This document shows, one piece after another, positions 35,315 through 48,978 of a stretch of DNA of 64,000 bases (the first letter of the stretch is position 1; every line of letters starts with the position of its first letter). The translations under genes were made by a program, and so were the position numbers. The stretch is from Panagrolaimus kolymaensis. Taxonomy: Eukaryota > Nematoda > Chromadorea > Rhabditida > Panagrolaimidae. The notes under the pieces are model-generated. The model did not search any database, was not told the DNA's origin, and saw only the letters and a program-made list of their open reading frames with translations. The stretch covers positions 806,001 to 870,000 of the forward strand of contig JAJQJQ010000057.1 in assembly GCA_028622995.1 (NCBI GenBank). The letters are read 5' to 3'.

Positions 35315-37952
35315 TTATACGATTCCATCTATAATTGGTTGATCACTAACACATTGACCTTCTTGAACGGAGAATGGCGGACAACAAGTTGGAGCATTGC
35401 ATTCAGCTTTGGCGTCCAACCTAAAAATTATTTTTTGAAATAAAAAATTAGCTTTATTAAAAACGTACTGGGAACAAACTCGATCATCACAAAGTTTATT
35501 TAAAAACAGCACTTTTTGACAATCTTCATTTACAGGGCAAGCCTGAAGGTTGCAACTTTCAAACTCTTGAGTTTTGTCACTGAAATTATAATATTTGTGG
35601 AGGAGTTTAAAAAAACAACGGCATACTCGCATTCAGCAGTTTCACACATTCGAATACGTGATTTTATTCCACAACCTCCGCATGGTCGACTACATTCTGA
35701 CCATGAACCCCAACTGCTGAGAATATTATGACCAGCAATGGTAGTAGGCTTTTGAGTTGTTGTAATTACTTTTTGTTTTTTTAATTCAGCCATTTTTGTT
35801 GCTTAAAATCCATTTTCAACTTCTCATTTTCCAAATTAAAAACTTACTAGCTTTTGCTTTAAGTTTAAATCCAATATCTTGTCCAATTTGAGATCTAAAT
35901 ATTACACTTATTTGACGACCTTCAGAAATTAAAGCTTTTTCAGGTTTTTGATAACAACAAAATCTTGGTCCTGTATTTCTTTGATCTTTCGCTAGCTTCA
36001 ATTCGACATAATCCACGCATGTAGTTGCACAAAGAAATGAAAAATCTTCAACAAATTCAATTTCAATTCGTTGATTTTTTGGCGCTTTTAAAATCCAACT
36101 ACACATTTGATTTTCCGTATATCCATCTTCTTCATAATTTGGTGATGAAATAAATTGCCATTCTTCATCATCTTTGAGAATAAAAACTTCGCCACATTTT
36201 GCATCTATAAAAAATTCTAATGTCTGGTGGTTCAAAAAAAATTAAGTAAACGAACTCAATGGTTGTTGATTTTCTTCACATTTTTTTCCACCATAACCCT
36301 GAGGGCAAATACAATGACCACAATGGCTGGGATGTGGATATCCGCCATTTTTGCATTTAGCTGAATCGGGTTTTCTCATTCCATCCGCATCATTACATTT
36401 ATCTGACTTTGACATTAATTATTCCATTAAATTTCTTTTGATATATAATAGCTTACCTTCACAATAAGCTTTATTAATAACTTGAATATCGTAAAATGAA
36501 AGCTTTTCACGTTGACCAATGGTATACTGAAAATTTGGATCAAGAGTTAAAAGAGTTTTGGATTTTCCATCGGCACTAAAAGCGGTTGATCCATAATGCA
36601 TTACTGAACCATAATCATATGGAATTCCAAGGGATTTAATTTCTTCCGTGCCTAAAAGTTGTTACTTTTAATTATGGTAAATGTAAAGGTGGATAAGAAA
36701 TGGATAAGTAGTCGTCACACTACAATCGAAATGAAACCTCTATAATAAATCATGGCGCAAAAAGATTTTTTAGTTCGAAAGAGGCGGTAATTTTCTAAGA
36801 TTGTGTATCAATCAAAGTCTCCTTACTTCTCATTTGAAAATCGCTAGTATATGAGGGTAAAATAAAATCCTTTTCAACTTCAATATATTCACCCGCATCG
36901 GGTCGACTTTGTTCATGCCAGAGACCAAGAGCATGACCAATTTCATGTTCAATTACACCTAACTAAAATTGCTGTATATATCTTTAAAATTATAAAGTAA
37001 AATACAAACTCTTTCACATCCTTCTCCAATAGAAACACCCTGACGGCCACCGAATTTTCCAATCATTGAATAACACCTATAATTGCGTAATTTATTTAAA
37101 AGTCTTATGCCTTTTTGGAATAAATCCTTTACCCTTGGCCTTTAAAAAATTCAATATAATCTTCATCAGGCTTTTCAACAACATGCTCAAATTTTATACA
37201 AGTGTTATTTTGCCAATATTCTACAGCTTCAATAATTTGTTTTATTGCATAAACGCCTAAAAGCATCCATTTATTTATAAGTTAAACAAATGTGGTGTCT
37301 CCCAAATAACATACTTAATGAATCATGAAATCTATATTTAATTGGAAATTCATCCCAAATTGCATCTGGATCAGAACTTAATGATCGATATTTTCTTGGA
37401 TTCGGGAGCGAATCATCAACATGTCCAAGTAAAGAATAAACTTGCTTTTCCGTCAAAAAAATATCTCCTTCAAATAAGAATGGCGCCAACTCAGGTTTTG
37501 TTTTGGGTTGCGTTGGACTAATTGAAACTGATTTAGTGCTATCGACGGCGCTCTAAAATTATTTTAGGAGTTAAAAAAAGGTAACTTCAAACATGTAAAC
37601 TTACATCTCGACTAAAAATTCGATCACCAAAAACTTTTTTATGTGTTTTTTCTTTCAACTTTAGCAAAAGATTTTCTATATTCACTAAGGATTTTTCATC
37701 AATTCCAAAATGATTACTCAATTCATCTTTAATTGACTCCTCTCCTTCTTTACTAGCGAGATTTGAAGGTAGTAATGATGGCGTAGAAATTGAATCCAAA
37801 GCACTTGTTAATGTCTCAATTGGAGAAAACGTGGTTGTTGGTGTGGTAGATATCGTTGAAGAATCATTAACATCAATAGGAGCTCCATGAAGAAGTTGTA
37901 CCAACACAGCCATCAAGTCTAGCAATAGCAATCGATTCTGCCAACTTGTCAT
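35315..37952 (-). CDS. Astacin-family zinc metalloprotease with EGF, CUB and TSP1 domains (NAS subgroup V)
   Basis: Eleven exons (37952-37605, 37552-37315, 37256-37133, 37076-37010, 36962-36827, 36651-36457, 36402-36256, 36204-35848, 35801-35627, 35579-35469, 35420-35315) give 667 aa. In order: signal peptide, Thr/Ser-rich prodomain of about 170 residues, catalytic domain with the zinc motif HEIGHALGLWHEQSR near residue 265 and the Met-turn SVMHYG, an EGF-like module (CKNGGYPHPSHCGHCICPQG), a CUB domain (CGEVF ... GFKLKAKA), a TSP1 repeat (SSWGSWSECSRPCGGCG), and a short Cys-rich end. This order marks nematode NAS subgroup V, the DPY-31/NAS-36/NAS-37 kind, which process cuticle collagen or digest old cuticle at moulting. 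Which member it is cannot be settled here. It is predicted secreted and complete. Confidence 0.9.
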
Positions 37953-38400
37953 ATTTTAGAACAACCGACTCAAATAGTTTAAAACAGCACTTTTTTAAAA
38001 TTATTCTCTTCCAGAATCAATAATATTCTTGCGCTTGATTTTTGTCGGAAAAGAAAATGAAATTATAATTATTTTTTTGGCGATCGCAAAATCCAGTTCA
38101 ATTGATTTAAATCTTGTGTCTGAGCTCTAATTTCCGTATTAACTCTTTCATGCTGGAAGCCAAAAGTATTTTTATTTGACATTTTGTAATAAATCTTTCT
38201 TTCTACTTCTTTTTTGGATGCGTGAACATTAGTTTTTTGGTTTATCTTCGTCTTTAACAATTATTTTTTCAAACAATGAATAAAAAACTACTAATAAAAA
38301 AGGAAAGAGAAAAAAGTGAAAGCAACATTGAAATCTCTTTTTTTGACATTTATCTTCGGGAAATTTAGGAAGAAAAGAAGGGATTTATTTTTAGAATAAT
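37953..38400. other. Spacer between astacin and fasciclin genes
   Basis: 448 bp between two minus-strand genes. A minus-strand frame of 63 codons (38260-38069) with mixed composition sits here, but without splice links or a recognisable product. Confidence 0.4.
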
Positions 38401-41400
38401 TTAACGTCGACGTGGACCAACCCATGAGATCAAAACAGAAAGTAAAATAAGGAAATCTGGGACTTGAATGGAGCAAGCAGCAGCGCGTAAATCGGGTTCA
38501 TAAATTAAAACATTATCAATCATGTGGATGAAACCATTAATACCAGCTATTTCAGTGCCTTCCAATAATCGAGCAACACGATTACCACGAGGCCAATAAA
38601 GTTCAAAATCTAAAAATTATCAAATATAAAAGAGTTATAAAAACTTTGTAGCCCTTAACAAAAAAAATATTTTGCGCGAAAAATTAATTTCAATTTGCCA
38701 TGGAACTCTTGATTTTGTCTTAATTTAAAATTTAAAAAACACTTACATCTCCCTCTCCTTCTTATAATAACCTTTTCATCATTCATCATAATATAAGTTC
38801 GCTCCCTCAAATCTGTGTACATTAAAGCTTGCCCTTGTAAAATGTGTCGTTTATAAACATATTGCAATGCCTGCCAATGATTCCCATCCAACATTCTCAT
38901 TTTCAACGTGGGCGCCACTTTATTCCATGCTTCATCCGTTGGAATAAAGAATGTCATATTTTGACTTGGTGTTAATACTTGCCATGGATCTAACGTATAT
39001 CGAAGTTGAAGATTTTCTAACATCGCTGTTGACTGTCTAAAATTAATTCAATAATGGTTTGTATTTCAAAGGAAGAAGAGGCTTACTGAAGTCTTGATTC
39101 ATTTCTTAAAATTTCCCATAATGATTGATATGGAACTCCAAGAACTCGATCAATGTAATGAATGATTCCATTAGTGGCAGCAATATTTTCCATTTGTAAT
39201 GCAGTTTTTATTCCTCCGCCAATAACATAATAAGCTGAAATCAATATATCATAAGCAAGTGAGAACTTGGGAGCAGAATTTTAAAAATTATTTGGACTGG
39301 CGCCTTTGAGATGTCAAAAGAAAAAGTAACTTACTAATATTATTTTTAGGCCATTCTCCTTTAATAAAATATAACATTCTTCGATTGTCTACAGTACTAA
39401 CAATGGTTTCATTTGTCATTTCATCCGTTGTTAATTCCTTTGCTGGAACAATATGTAATTTTAAAATTTGTTCCAACCAAATTCGATCTCTCAATAATCT
39501 TCTTTCAATGGGTTCAGGAATTCTTTCAAATGCTTCATTCCATGGAGCAAAAAATGTTACTAATCCTCCAGTGGCGGAGAAATAATTCCTTACTATTTGT
39601 CCAATAGTATTTATGTAACGCATAAGGGTAGTGGTACGATAATTATCCATTAAAAGCATATCAATGGTATTTGAAACTATTCCAAGAACATTATCAACAA
39701 TGTGAACAACGCCATTTTGAACAGGAATGTTTGGGACTAAAATTTTGGCCCAAACTGCTCCACGACGGAAAAAGGAATAACGCTCATAAACTTCAGATAC
39801 AGCATAAACTGAAATAAAAAAAGTTGAATAAAATGGGAAAAAGAATATTTTTTTTTGTTAAAGCAAAAGTCGATTGAGTTGCTTAAAAATTTATTACACT
39901 AAATTTTGAGCATTGAAAGTTAAAAATACTTACGATCCCATCTTCCTGTTCTATGATCGGTGATATTTCTGATTGTAAGCTTTAATTTAAAATTATCTTC
40001 AATAATATTTGATGAAAATCTAAAATATTTTCTTTTAATTTTTGATTTATCCTTGTACAAAACAAACCTAATGGATGGATAATAATGTAATCCGCCATCA
40101 TAAAGCCATGGCCAAGTAAAAAGTACTCGATTCATTCCACTCACATGTGCAAGTAAAACTTCTCGATCTATTCGATTTCTATCAACAACTTTAGCAAATG
40201 CTGCATTATTTGGTAGGAAAAAGGTATGAAAACCATTCCAAGCACTTGAACCAAAAATAACTAAAGCGATATCGGGAACACGATTGAGAACATCTCTCAA
40301 TTCAGTAAGATCATGATTATCATATTGTCGATCAGTGAATATCACATTATCATCATCCCGAATAAATGATAATGCTGTACCGGGATACGGTCTATGACCC
40401 ATTGGAGTGCAAATTTTATAAAGGTATTGTTCACCACTTATTATTCCCCATTGATTTGATTCATGATTGCAAATTCGTCCTGCATTTGCAAAATATGACT
40501 AAATATGAAAATATATGGTAATAATAGGATTGTTAATTATAAAACAGATAACTCACCATATTGCCAGGATTATTTTCAAATTGTGTAATATAAATATAAC
40601 CGGAATTTATTGTAGATCGAATTAAAGTTTGTTTTTCCCATTTTCTTCCTTCACTTATTTCAACAATTTGGGTATCAACTAAAATTTATCAACGAGATTA
40701 AAGCTGCACGACATGGTTGAACAACAATTTTGAAAAATTTTTAATTTAAAAACTAATATTCTTATTTTTAGGATATTGGTATCAATGTTTTAGAGAAAAA
40801 AGTTCTTTCACAGTAATTCATGCTTTTGATGTAACAGCGTAAAGTGCTTTTTTTTATTTTATAACTATTACATCAATATGTAAGACTCTCGAAATAATTC
40901 TCATAAAATTAGTTTTCCCTTTAAAAAGAGTTACATTTTTTAATTGTTTTGTTGTAGCGTACATGAGTCAGAAACGCTTATTCATTTTGGTCAAAAAAAT
41001 TGATTCAGATCTACTGCAAAAAAAATCTTCAAAAAGTTGAACGTTCATTAAAAAATTTACAAAACGTGGCTGCTACGTATTTTTTTCTCAAAAGAAAAAA
41101 CGTACCAATATGACTCAAAGTTTCTTTTTGAGTTAGAGCTCGCAAATCTGGATTATACAGGAATACATCATTCACCGGGGCAAAAACTGTTATTCGTGCA
41201 TTGCTATCTTCCATATAAGCTTGAGCAACTTGATATCGACCACATAAAGCTCGATACTAAATCCACATATTATTTTAAGCTTCTTGATATACAAAATATG
41301 GCTCACCTGTTGCATATCACTCATTCTTGCAGTTTCCGACCATAAATTTCCATTACATAATTTTATAAATAACAATATTAAAATTAAATTACACCCGCAA

Positions 41401-41441
41401 AAATATTTCAAATTTAAAAATAAAAGAAAATTTACTGTCAT
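38401..41441 (-). CDS. Four-domain fasciclin (FAS1) adhesion protein
   Basis: Eight exons (41441-41307, 41256-41106, 40678-40557, 40498-39934, 39808-39335, 39234-39087, 39036-38747, 38609-38401) give 697 aa, or 681 if a 48-nt in-frame intron at 40067-40020 is removed. A hydrophobic N-terminus (LILILLFIKLCNG) acts as signal. FAS1 domains follow: ITVFAPVNDVF in the first, HTFFLPNNAAFAKV then NGVVHIVDNVLG in the second, VTFFAPWNEAFERI then GIIHYIDRVLG in the third, and MTFFIPTDEAWNKV then GFIHMIDNVLI in the fourth. These are the paired boxes of fasciclin/periostin proteins in cell adhesion. The last residues are hydrophobic (FLILLSVLISWVG) with a short basic end, fitting a GPI-anchor signal. Confidence 0.87.
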
Positions 41442-44400
41442 TTTTTAATGAAATAAAATAAATTAATTAATCCCAGAAATGTGTACACAGTAGTTAAAGA
41501 AAATATATTGTAGATGAAAAATCAACCTTCACCTGAAGCTTCTAAAGAAGACCAAAAAATTTCCCACATAAGATTTTGTTCTCTTCTATTGTAAAAAAAG
41601 AGAATGAAAGAAAATATGATATGGCTGAAAATAAAAAATAAAATTAGTTTCTGGAAAAAATCGTAACAAATTAGAGCTTGAAATAAAAGAAGAAAAAAAA
41701 ACAAGGAAAAAGCAAAGATTTACTCGAAAAAATTAAAAACAAATAGCATCCAAAGAAGGGCAATCAAATACAATGAAAAAATATGATTGTTGAACGAATA
41801 AGAAAAAAATCTTTACATGGGATAATTAATCTTGATAAATCATTTTTGACAAGCCTTTCTCAAGCAACCACTCATTTTTATAATGCCGAACCTCGTAAAT
41901 GCATAGATTTGAATCTGACATGAAGAAGAAAAAGCAAACACGCTAACATCAAAACTGATCCACTTGATAAATAACCAACAAAATAGTGTAGAGGTTGCAA
42001 TGATGGTGAGGTATATTTAGGAATTTGATGATAAAATCATCAGTGGCAGAAAAAAATGTAAAAAAGAAAAAACGCTATTAAAAAGAAAAAAAGTTTTGTG
42101 GTCAATAAAAGTTTTAGACAATTGCTAAAAACTTGCGATGAGCAATAATGATTAAGTTGCGAAAATGAACGAAGGAAGACGAATGCGACAAAAACTATAA
42201 GTAAGTACAAAAGCTATTGGGCAACAAGACGATAAGTAGCATCAAGGCATAGCAACAAAAAAAGTAAAACCGTTCAACAACAAAAAAATTTTTTAAAAGG
42301 ATGAGAAAAAAGAAGGTCGTCGTCTATTTTTAAAAGCATTTTTCTAACCTGCTGGTGATGTTGGTGAGGTGAAAGGGAGAAGATAGTGTTTGCTTGCTTA
42401 CAAACTTTTTTTTTGTCATCCAGCGTATGTTTGCGTCGTCTTCTCTCCTCCGTCACCTCAAAAAAAAAGAGAAATGGAAAAAGAAGTGGACGATGCTTAT
42501 TGCCGCGCTTGCAATCGGTCGAAGCCTATTTTTACGTCTCAAAATGGTGAAAATAATCGATTAAAACTATTTTTGTGTTTAAAGAGGGCGGCGGAAGGAG
42601 GAAAAAGCACGAGATGATAATAATGGTGACTCAAATATAGAAGAAATTTGGTTTTTTGGAAATTATTAACATAAACAATAAGTGAATCATGAATAGGAGA
42701 TTTAACTAAAAATGTTACAGTAAATACTTTATTAATAAGAAAGTATCACTCTAACGCAAAGATACATACATATATTTTGCGATTTGAACAAAGAAAACAA
42801 AATGTTGATGTTACTGACTCAAAAAGAATATATTCAATTGATTTTTTTCCGTATTTTTAGTTATCTCAAAGGTTATTCAAGAAAATATTTCAGTTCCTAT
42901 TCATCGAATGAGGCAACCATCTGTGCTTCAATTTCTCTGCCCCTTCAGCAATAACAAAAACAATATCCTCCACATCTTCTTTGCTCCCGCGCAACATTAG
43001 CTTTTTTTACTTCTTCAAAATTTTAGTTTTTCACATCAAATTTTTCTTTTGCAACAAACCTTTTGCTGCAGGTTGACACGAGCCAGTCGAAGCTTTATGC
43101 AAATATATTCGTTTACTTTTATTTTTGCGTCGTCGTTGCTGTTGCTTGCTGCTATTGCTGCGCGACACGACATCCGTACTCGCTGCTTCGCTATAATTTT
43201 GGAGGCAGTCAGGTGGAGAATGAAAAAAGGTGATCCCTTTTTTGTACATTGGCCGCTACTGTGTAAAAAAAGAAGAAGGGAAAATGAATTTTCAAAAAAA
43301 TGAAGGAAAGAAAACGGGAAACCGTAGCAACACGAAAATAACCCGCTTCCATCCCATGGATTATTTTATTTTCGAACCTTTGTTTCGAGAGAAATGACCA
43401 TCAATAATTATTAAAAGATTTTTAATGTTTTTGACAAAAACAAACAATAAAAATTGAGAAGCAATTTTGCGAAAGTATAAAAAAATCAATGGCAAGAAGA
43501 ACAATGATATTAGAAAATTTTAGCTACACATCTCTTCTTTGATTTTGCTGAACTATCCAAATTGCCTGATTTATGCTTTCGCCGCTGGATCATATCTAAT
43601 TATAAAAAAGAAGAATATATTCAAACTAAAACTATCATTACAACACTAATCAAAAAGTAAAAAATGCTGCATTTCTGAATAATAACCTACCCAAATCATT
43701 AAGCCTTTTCTTTCCATAGAGTCCCTTCTCGGAATGACTCAATCCAATTGAAAACGTTTAATATCTTCATATCATTCAAACTTTCTGTCATACATTTAGT
43801 CGAATAAACTTTAAAAATTCTTTTTTATGCAACCAAAGTGTTTTTACGAGGTTTCAAATTTTGTAACAATGTGAGCTTTTAAAAAAACGGGTTTAAGCTT
43901 AAAATTATGTTATTTTGATGCAATATTTTTTTAAAATTATATTGATTGCAGATAAACGGAAAATCAGTCAATTATTTAAAAAAAAAACTTTAATCAAAAA
44001 TAAAAAACAATTGTGATTCATCATACATTTTTTTGGCTCTCATTTTTTTTTGTCGCTGAGGCAAGGCTCAACACTCTTCGTTATATTTTTTCATTCCTCT
44101 CTTTGCCGTGGTTTTTTTTCATAATTTAAAAAAATAAACATGTTCGTTTGTCTTCTAAATGCTTCCTATTTCATCATCACATTTAAAGGGCGATAAACAT
44201 AATTTTTGCTTTTTCATTGTTGTTTAACATTTTTTTAAATTTTTTGATAAATCATAAACATTCCTTTTCCATATTCATTATTTTACAATATTTAACTTGG
44301 CTCTAAATATCTAAACTAAAAAGGTTTTTTTTGTTCTCATGACTTGTTTGCCTTCTTTGATACTCCATTTGTCATTATTTTTTGCTTTTCTTTTTGACAA

Positions 44401-44630
44401 GGATTCGCGTTAATAATTATATACAAAACTTCGTTTTGTCTCATGATTTTCGTTATTTTTTTATGCTAACAAGAATTTATTAACCTCATTGTTTTCTTTA
44501 TTTCCGTGATTTTTCCGAAATTGAAGGCTCAAAACAATAAAACTTTTTTTTCTCTATATTAATTAATATTTTGTTTTCTAGAAGCTGGGAATTTAATTAC
44601 AGACGATAAGCTTCTCCCGTCCTCTTAACA
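41442..44630. other. Intergenic region, possible minus-strand exon pair inside
   Basis: 3.2 kb between divergent genes, AT-rich and mostly featureless. At 43770-43510 on the minus strand two blocks with good splice sites could encode a short basic C-terminus (see findings). The remainder shows only low-complexity frames. Confidence 0.5.
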
Positions 44631-45735
44631 ATGACACAGCATTACGGGGTTGGTTTTGGATAATTATTAAAAAAAAAAAAACAATAAAAAGCTATGGTTA
44701 ACTTTTAGTGTGCTTCACTGCATTGGGACATTTGGGTTAAACGTGAAGTATGGATTCACAAATACTTTGTTAAGATAGAACTTACTTGTAAGAAGAATAA
44801 TAGACGATATATTCTTACGGAAGGGTTAGTTAACTTTCTAAAACATATAAAGCGAAAACTCATTATTATGTAATTTTAGAAACACCGCGCGTGAAAAAGT
44901 GGTTTGCCGCCACATTTTAAACTTGTGTTCGCATTTGGGCTATTTCGCATACGATGGACGAGAAACACTATTAACATTACTTGCTGTACCTTTTAAGTAC
45001 CGGGATATATATTTTTGTGGAACGGACAGTTTAATACGAGAAATGTTCGACGAGGCTGGTGTAACAATCCATCTTTCAATTACTCGTGATCGTCTCATAA
45101 ACTTTGTTTACCCGAATGTAAATATGAATACAGAAATACTCAAGTTGTATGATATTATATTTTCTGAAACCGTGCTTAGAAACATTTATAATCTTGTTAT
45201 TACAAATCGGATTCAATTAAATGATGTTGATGGCCACGATTTTGAATTGGTTTATAAACCAGCTATGATGGAAGCTCATTTTGTTATTAAAGCACACCAT
45301 GCTCCTCAACCAATATTAGTAATGGATTGCTTCAAAAAAGTAATATGTCCAAGTGGGAATTTCTTTAATATTCTTCACAATCTTATTGCTGATGGAATGA
45401 CTTATAATGGAATTAGATCAATTTTTCGTGGCATCAAATTTCTTGTATTAGATAAATATAGGAATCATCCATATTTTTCCAATTATTTATTTGGAGGTAC
45501 TATCGAACTTCAAAGTTTTGATGAAAATATCGCAACAATGGATGCTGGAAACGTAACTTTTCAATGTCCTTTAAAGATGCTTGAAATTATTCCAAATCAA
45601 ATATTAGAATTTAATCGCTTGCCTAATTTACTAAAAGAAATTTTATTAAAGGATCATGTTGTCGCTTTTCGAAAGATCGCCGAACCTTTTGGCTTGGATG
45701 TTTTAAATCAAATGTTCCATGTTCAAGCTTTATAA
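44631..45735 (+). CDS. Orphan 329-residue protein, no recognised family
   Basis: Modelled as three exons: 44631-44648, 44709-44824 and 44880-45735, in continuous frame. The last exon alone is an open frame of 285 codons with mixed composition, unlike the AT-rich noise around it, so it is coding. The first exon (MTQHYG) is short and less certain. Visible features are a Trp-rich start (LHWDIWVKREVWIHKYF), CSHLGYFAYDGRETLLTLL, and a repeated-looking theme of hydrophobic strands with Asp/Phe (ILVMDCFKKVICPSGN, GTIELQSFDENIATM). No signal peptide or membrane helix is seen, so it is probably intracellular. The layout loosely recalls nematode F-box/FBA-type proteins, but no F-box is visible. Function is unknown. 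Confidence 0.65.
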
Positions 45736-48700
45736 ATTTTATAAAAGTTAAATTTGGGGGAAATAAAGAAGTGATATGTGAGATGTTTTAGTAATCGGGC
45801 GTTCCAGTGGATTTATTGGCTTGATTTTACAATAATTTTCCGTTGCAACGTTCCTATGTTTTCTGAAACATTTTGTGGTTTACAAAATTGTTGGTAAATT
45901 CTTTTATTTTATCAACATTTTTGTTTAATCCTCGTGTATCACCATTTATAACCCATTTTTTTTCTGATCGTAATTTGTGTTTCTTTTTTCTTTGGGACGT
46001 ATCTTTTTGCTGTTTATTGTAGTCTGCTTTTAAAACATTTTAAGTTATTTTTTTTTAAATTTAATTGTTTTAAAAAACTTCTTGATTCTGTTTTTTTAAT
46101 CTAAAAGTTCGCATATCGCTTACCATCCTGCGATTGTTTTTAGAATTTTTTTTTAAGTTTTAAGATTGTTTTCTTTGATTTTGTTAGTTTCTTTTCCATA
46201 TTTTAGCGTTCGTAATTTAAAATTTACTTTAAGTTTTTATGACCGTCCTTTTATTCTGTTTTATATAAATCAAAAATTTGTTGCTTTATCTTTAAAGTAT
46301 TTAGAAAATAAAATTTTGCAACTACAAACTTATATTGCCGAAATCAACAAAACTATTTTACAGACTAATAAAACTAAACTTCGAACTCTTTCAATACCTT
46401 CGTTTAAAATAAATATTTTAAAATATATTTGAAGGGGCTGTCGAAGTTGTTTTTTAGTTTACTGCACCATTATTTTCCACTATGAATAAAATCTTCATCG
46501 ATTTAATTTAAACTTATGTGCCAGTTTTAACTGCTCAAACAACTCTGAGACTTGTATTAAGCGCTCAGCAAAATTTGATTGGCATATGATTCAAAATTAT
46601 CTCAAAAATAACCATGTTTGCTTTTATTTTTATTTTCATTTCGGCATTACTGTACTTATGCATTTTGGTGACCTTTTCATTTTGCATCTTTATTTTATTT
46701 TCCCATCCATTTTATTTGTCCTTTAAGCCTGAATCATCTTCGCCATTCACCATTACAAAGATTAAAAATGAGCGCCAAACTTTTGTTTATAAAACATTTT
46801 GGAAGTTTTTTTATGTCTTCGCAAAATAGAATAAATTCAACCTTTCTCAAAATCCGGATCAAAAGGCTTTTTTCATTTTCTTTGTTGCGCAGATGTTTAT
46901 ACGTTTTATTTGCACAAAATAACACACTTCGTTTTGGCACCTTTTTATGGTTTTATTTTTTTCATTTTTGTTATGTCTCTGAGCATAACTATTTCTTCAT
47001 TTCGTATGCGAGCGAATAAATTAAAACGTCTTTTCATATTTTCCCTTTTTTTATACATTGCTAACCAACTAATTTTTTTTCTCTCATAATTTTAATGGAT
47101 TTTTCTATCACTGATTAAAACTGTTTCATCTATTCCATTTTGAATCTTTTTATTGTCACTCGCTATTGTAGTTATGACAATTAAAAATAAAGGAAAATGT
47201 TAGGTATCGAAACCAAAATTTTCGATGTATCACAAATTTTATAACCTTACAAATTAGAGCATGATGTATGTACGAGATTCTGCTCTAAACAAATGAAAAC
47301 CAAGAAAAAAATAAAAATTCTCTTTGACAGTTCTTACAAAAGATACTGAATTTTGTTTTAAAAAACGGTTAAAGCTATAAAAAATTATGGCATCTGTTAT
47401 TTCAATATCCAAAAGACAGTTATTTTAATCCTTTATCCTACTACTGCTGTATCTTGGATTTTCTTTCTTTCAAAAAAGATGTAACGATATTAAAGGAGCT
47501 CTGCTTTTACTAGGATTTTTACAGACATTTGTACACTTATTGGATTAAAATTTTCTTAAATTTTGTTATTGTTTATTTACGGAGATATGAATCATAATAG
47601 TAGATTTTTTTAAAGGGAGAAATTAACGCTTTTCTTTTGATATGCTGGTTGATTTGTGACTATCGACTATGTACACTTTTCTATCATATTCTCTTTAATG
47701 CCGGTGAAACAAATACAAGTCAAATGTGAGATGACCTTTTTCATTTTTGCAACGTTGTTATTTAGTTCGAAACATTTTCATTTTTTGGTTTTTGTGCAGC
47801 ACGCAAATGTGACATCCTATGTTGTTACTACCGCACTTTTTTTTGCTGCAAAACCAATTGTCCTGGCGTCGTCGTCACACCATATAGCTTCTTCTTTATC
47901 CATAAACGCGGGATATTTTAAATCATCAACATTTATTTTTATTAATATTCCATTGAATTAGTATTAAAATTTATTTTTAGAAAAAAGTAATAAAAAAATT
48001 TGTTGTAAACCTTTGGTCTTTTTTTTATTTGTTTGCGTCCATCATTTAGCGCCTTCACGTTTAGTTTTGCCTTTTCTCTTCTTTTTTTTGACTCAAAAAT
48101 ATTGATTTTCATCCCCGTTCTCTTTTCTTTTTCTTTTTTGTTTGCTGGCAAATTTTAGTTTTTAACGTTCAAAAAATAAAAAGGAGAAAAACTTTGTTTT
48201 GTTTATTATAGAGACTTTTTTTCTTCTTACAATGTTACATTTTTTTTCAGCAGCAAAAAAATAAAGCAATGAATGTTGCGAAGCCATTCTTTTTTTATTT
48301 TTTTGTTCTTATCAAACGTAGAGTTGTTTTTTTCATCGTAAAAAACGAGCTCCACAAAAAGGTAAAAAAATACTTTGATTGAATCTATTTTATTTTTGAC
48401 AGCTAGCGAGTTGTAAGTAATACGAACGCGTAAAACATTAATGAGAAAAAAAAGTATTCAATTATTTTTGGAGAAAAAAAGTAAAAAAATAACTTTTTGT
48501 GCAACCCCTGTGGTTTACTGTAATCATAATTGTAATTTTGCTTTCTTGTAATTTACTCCAACCAAATTATAAGGTCATAATAACCTGCAGTCTAATAATT
48601 GTTTGTCGTAAAAGAAGCTTTGTTTATATTCTTATTTTGGCTGCACAAGGTCACATACTTTCATGCCTTCTAATTTTGGATTTGACCTAATAATGCAAAA

Positions 48701-48978
48701 GCGTTAATTAAAGCATTTATCAAAATACAAAAATTTATCGATTTATCCTTATATACCAAATGCATGATAGAGATTTTTTTATTGTAACCAACTTCCATTT
48801 CCTTAAAGCCTCATCACCCCTTTTTTAGTTTTCAAAAAAAGAGAAGAAAAAATATATGCATTTTTTTGTCCATTAGTTGTCTCGGCTACCATTTTATGCC
48901 ATCGCTTTTACTAATTTTGACCATTGAATTTTCTATTTTTGGAAGTCTTCACTTATAAATAAAACTTTATTTTAAGCC
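45736..48978. other. Intergenic region upstream of the Argonaute gene
   Basis: 3.2 kb of AT-rich sequence with Phe/Leu-rich frames that carry no splice context or motif. It presumably holds the Argonaute promoter. I see nothing else in it. Confidence 0.55.

Noticed and set aside
38069..38260. 63-codon minus-strand frame between astacin and fasciclin genes
   Set aside because: Reasonable composition but no signal, domain or splice context. It could be part of a UTR.
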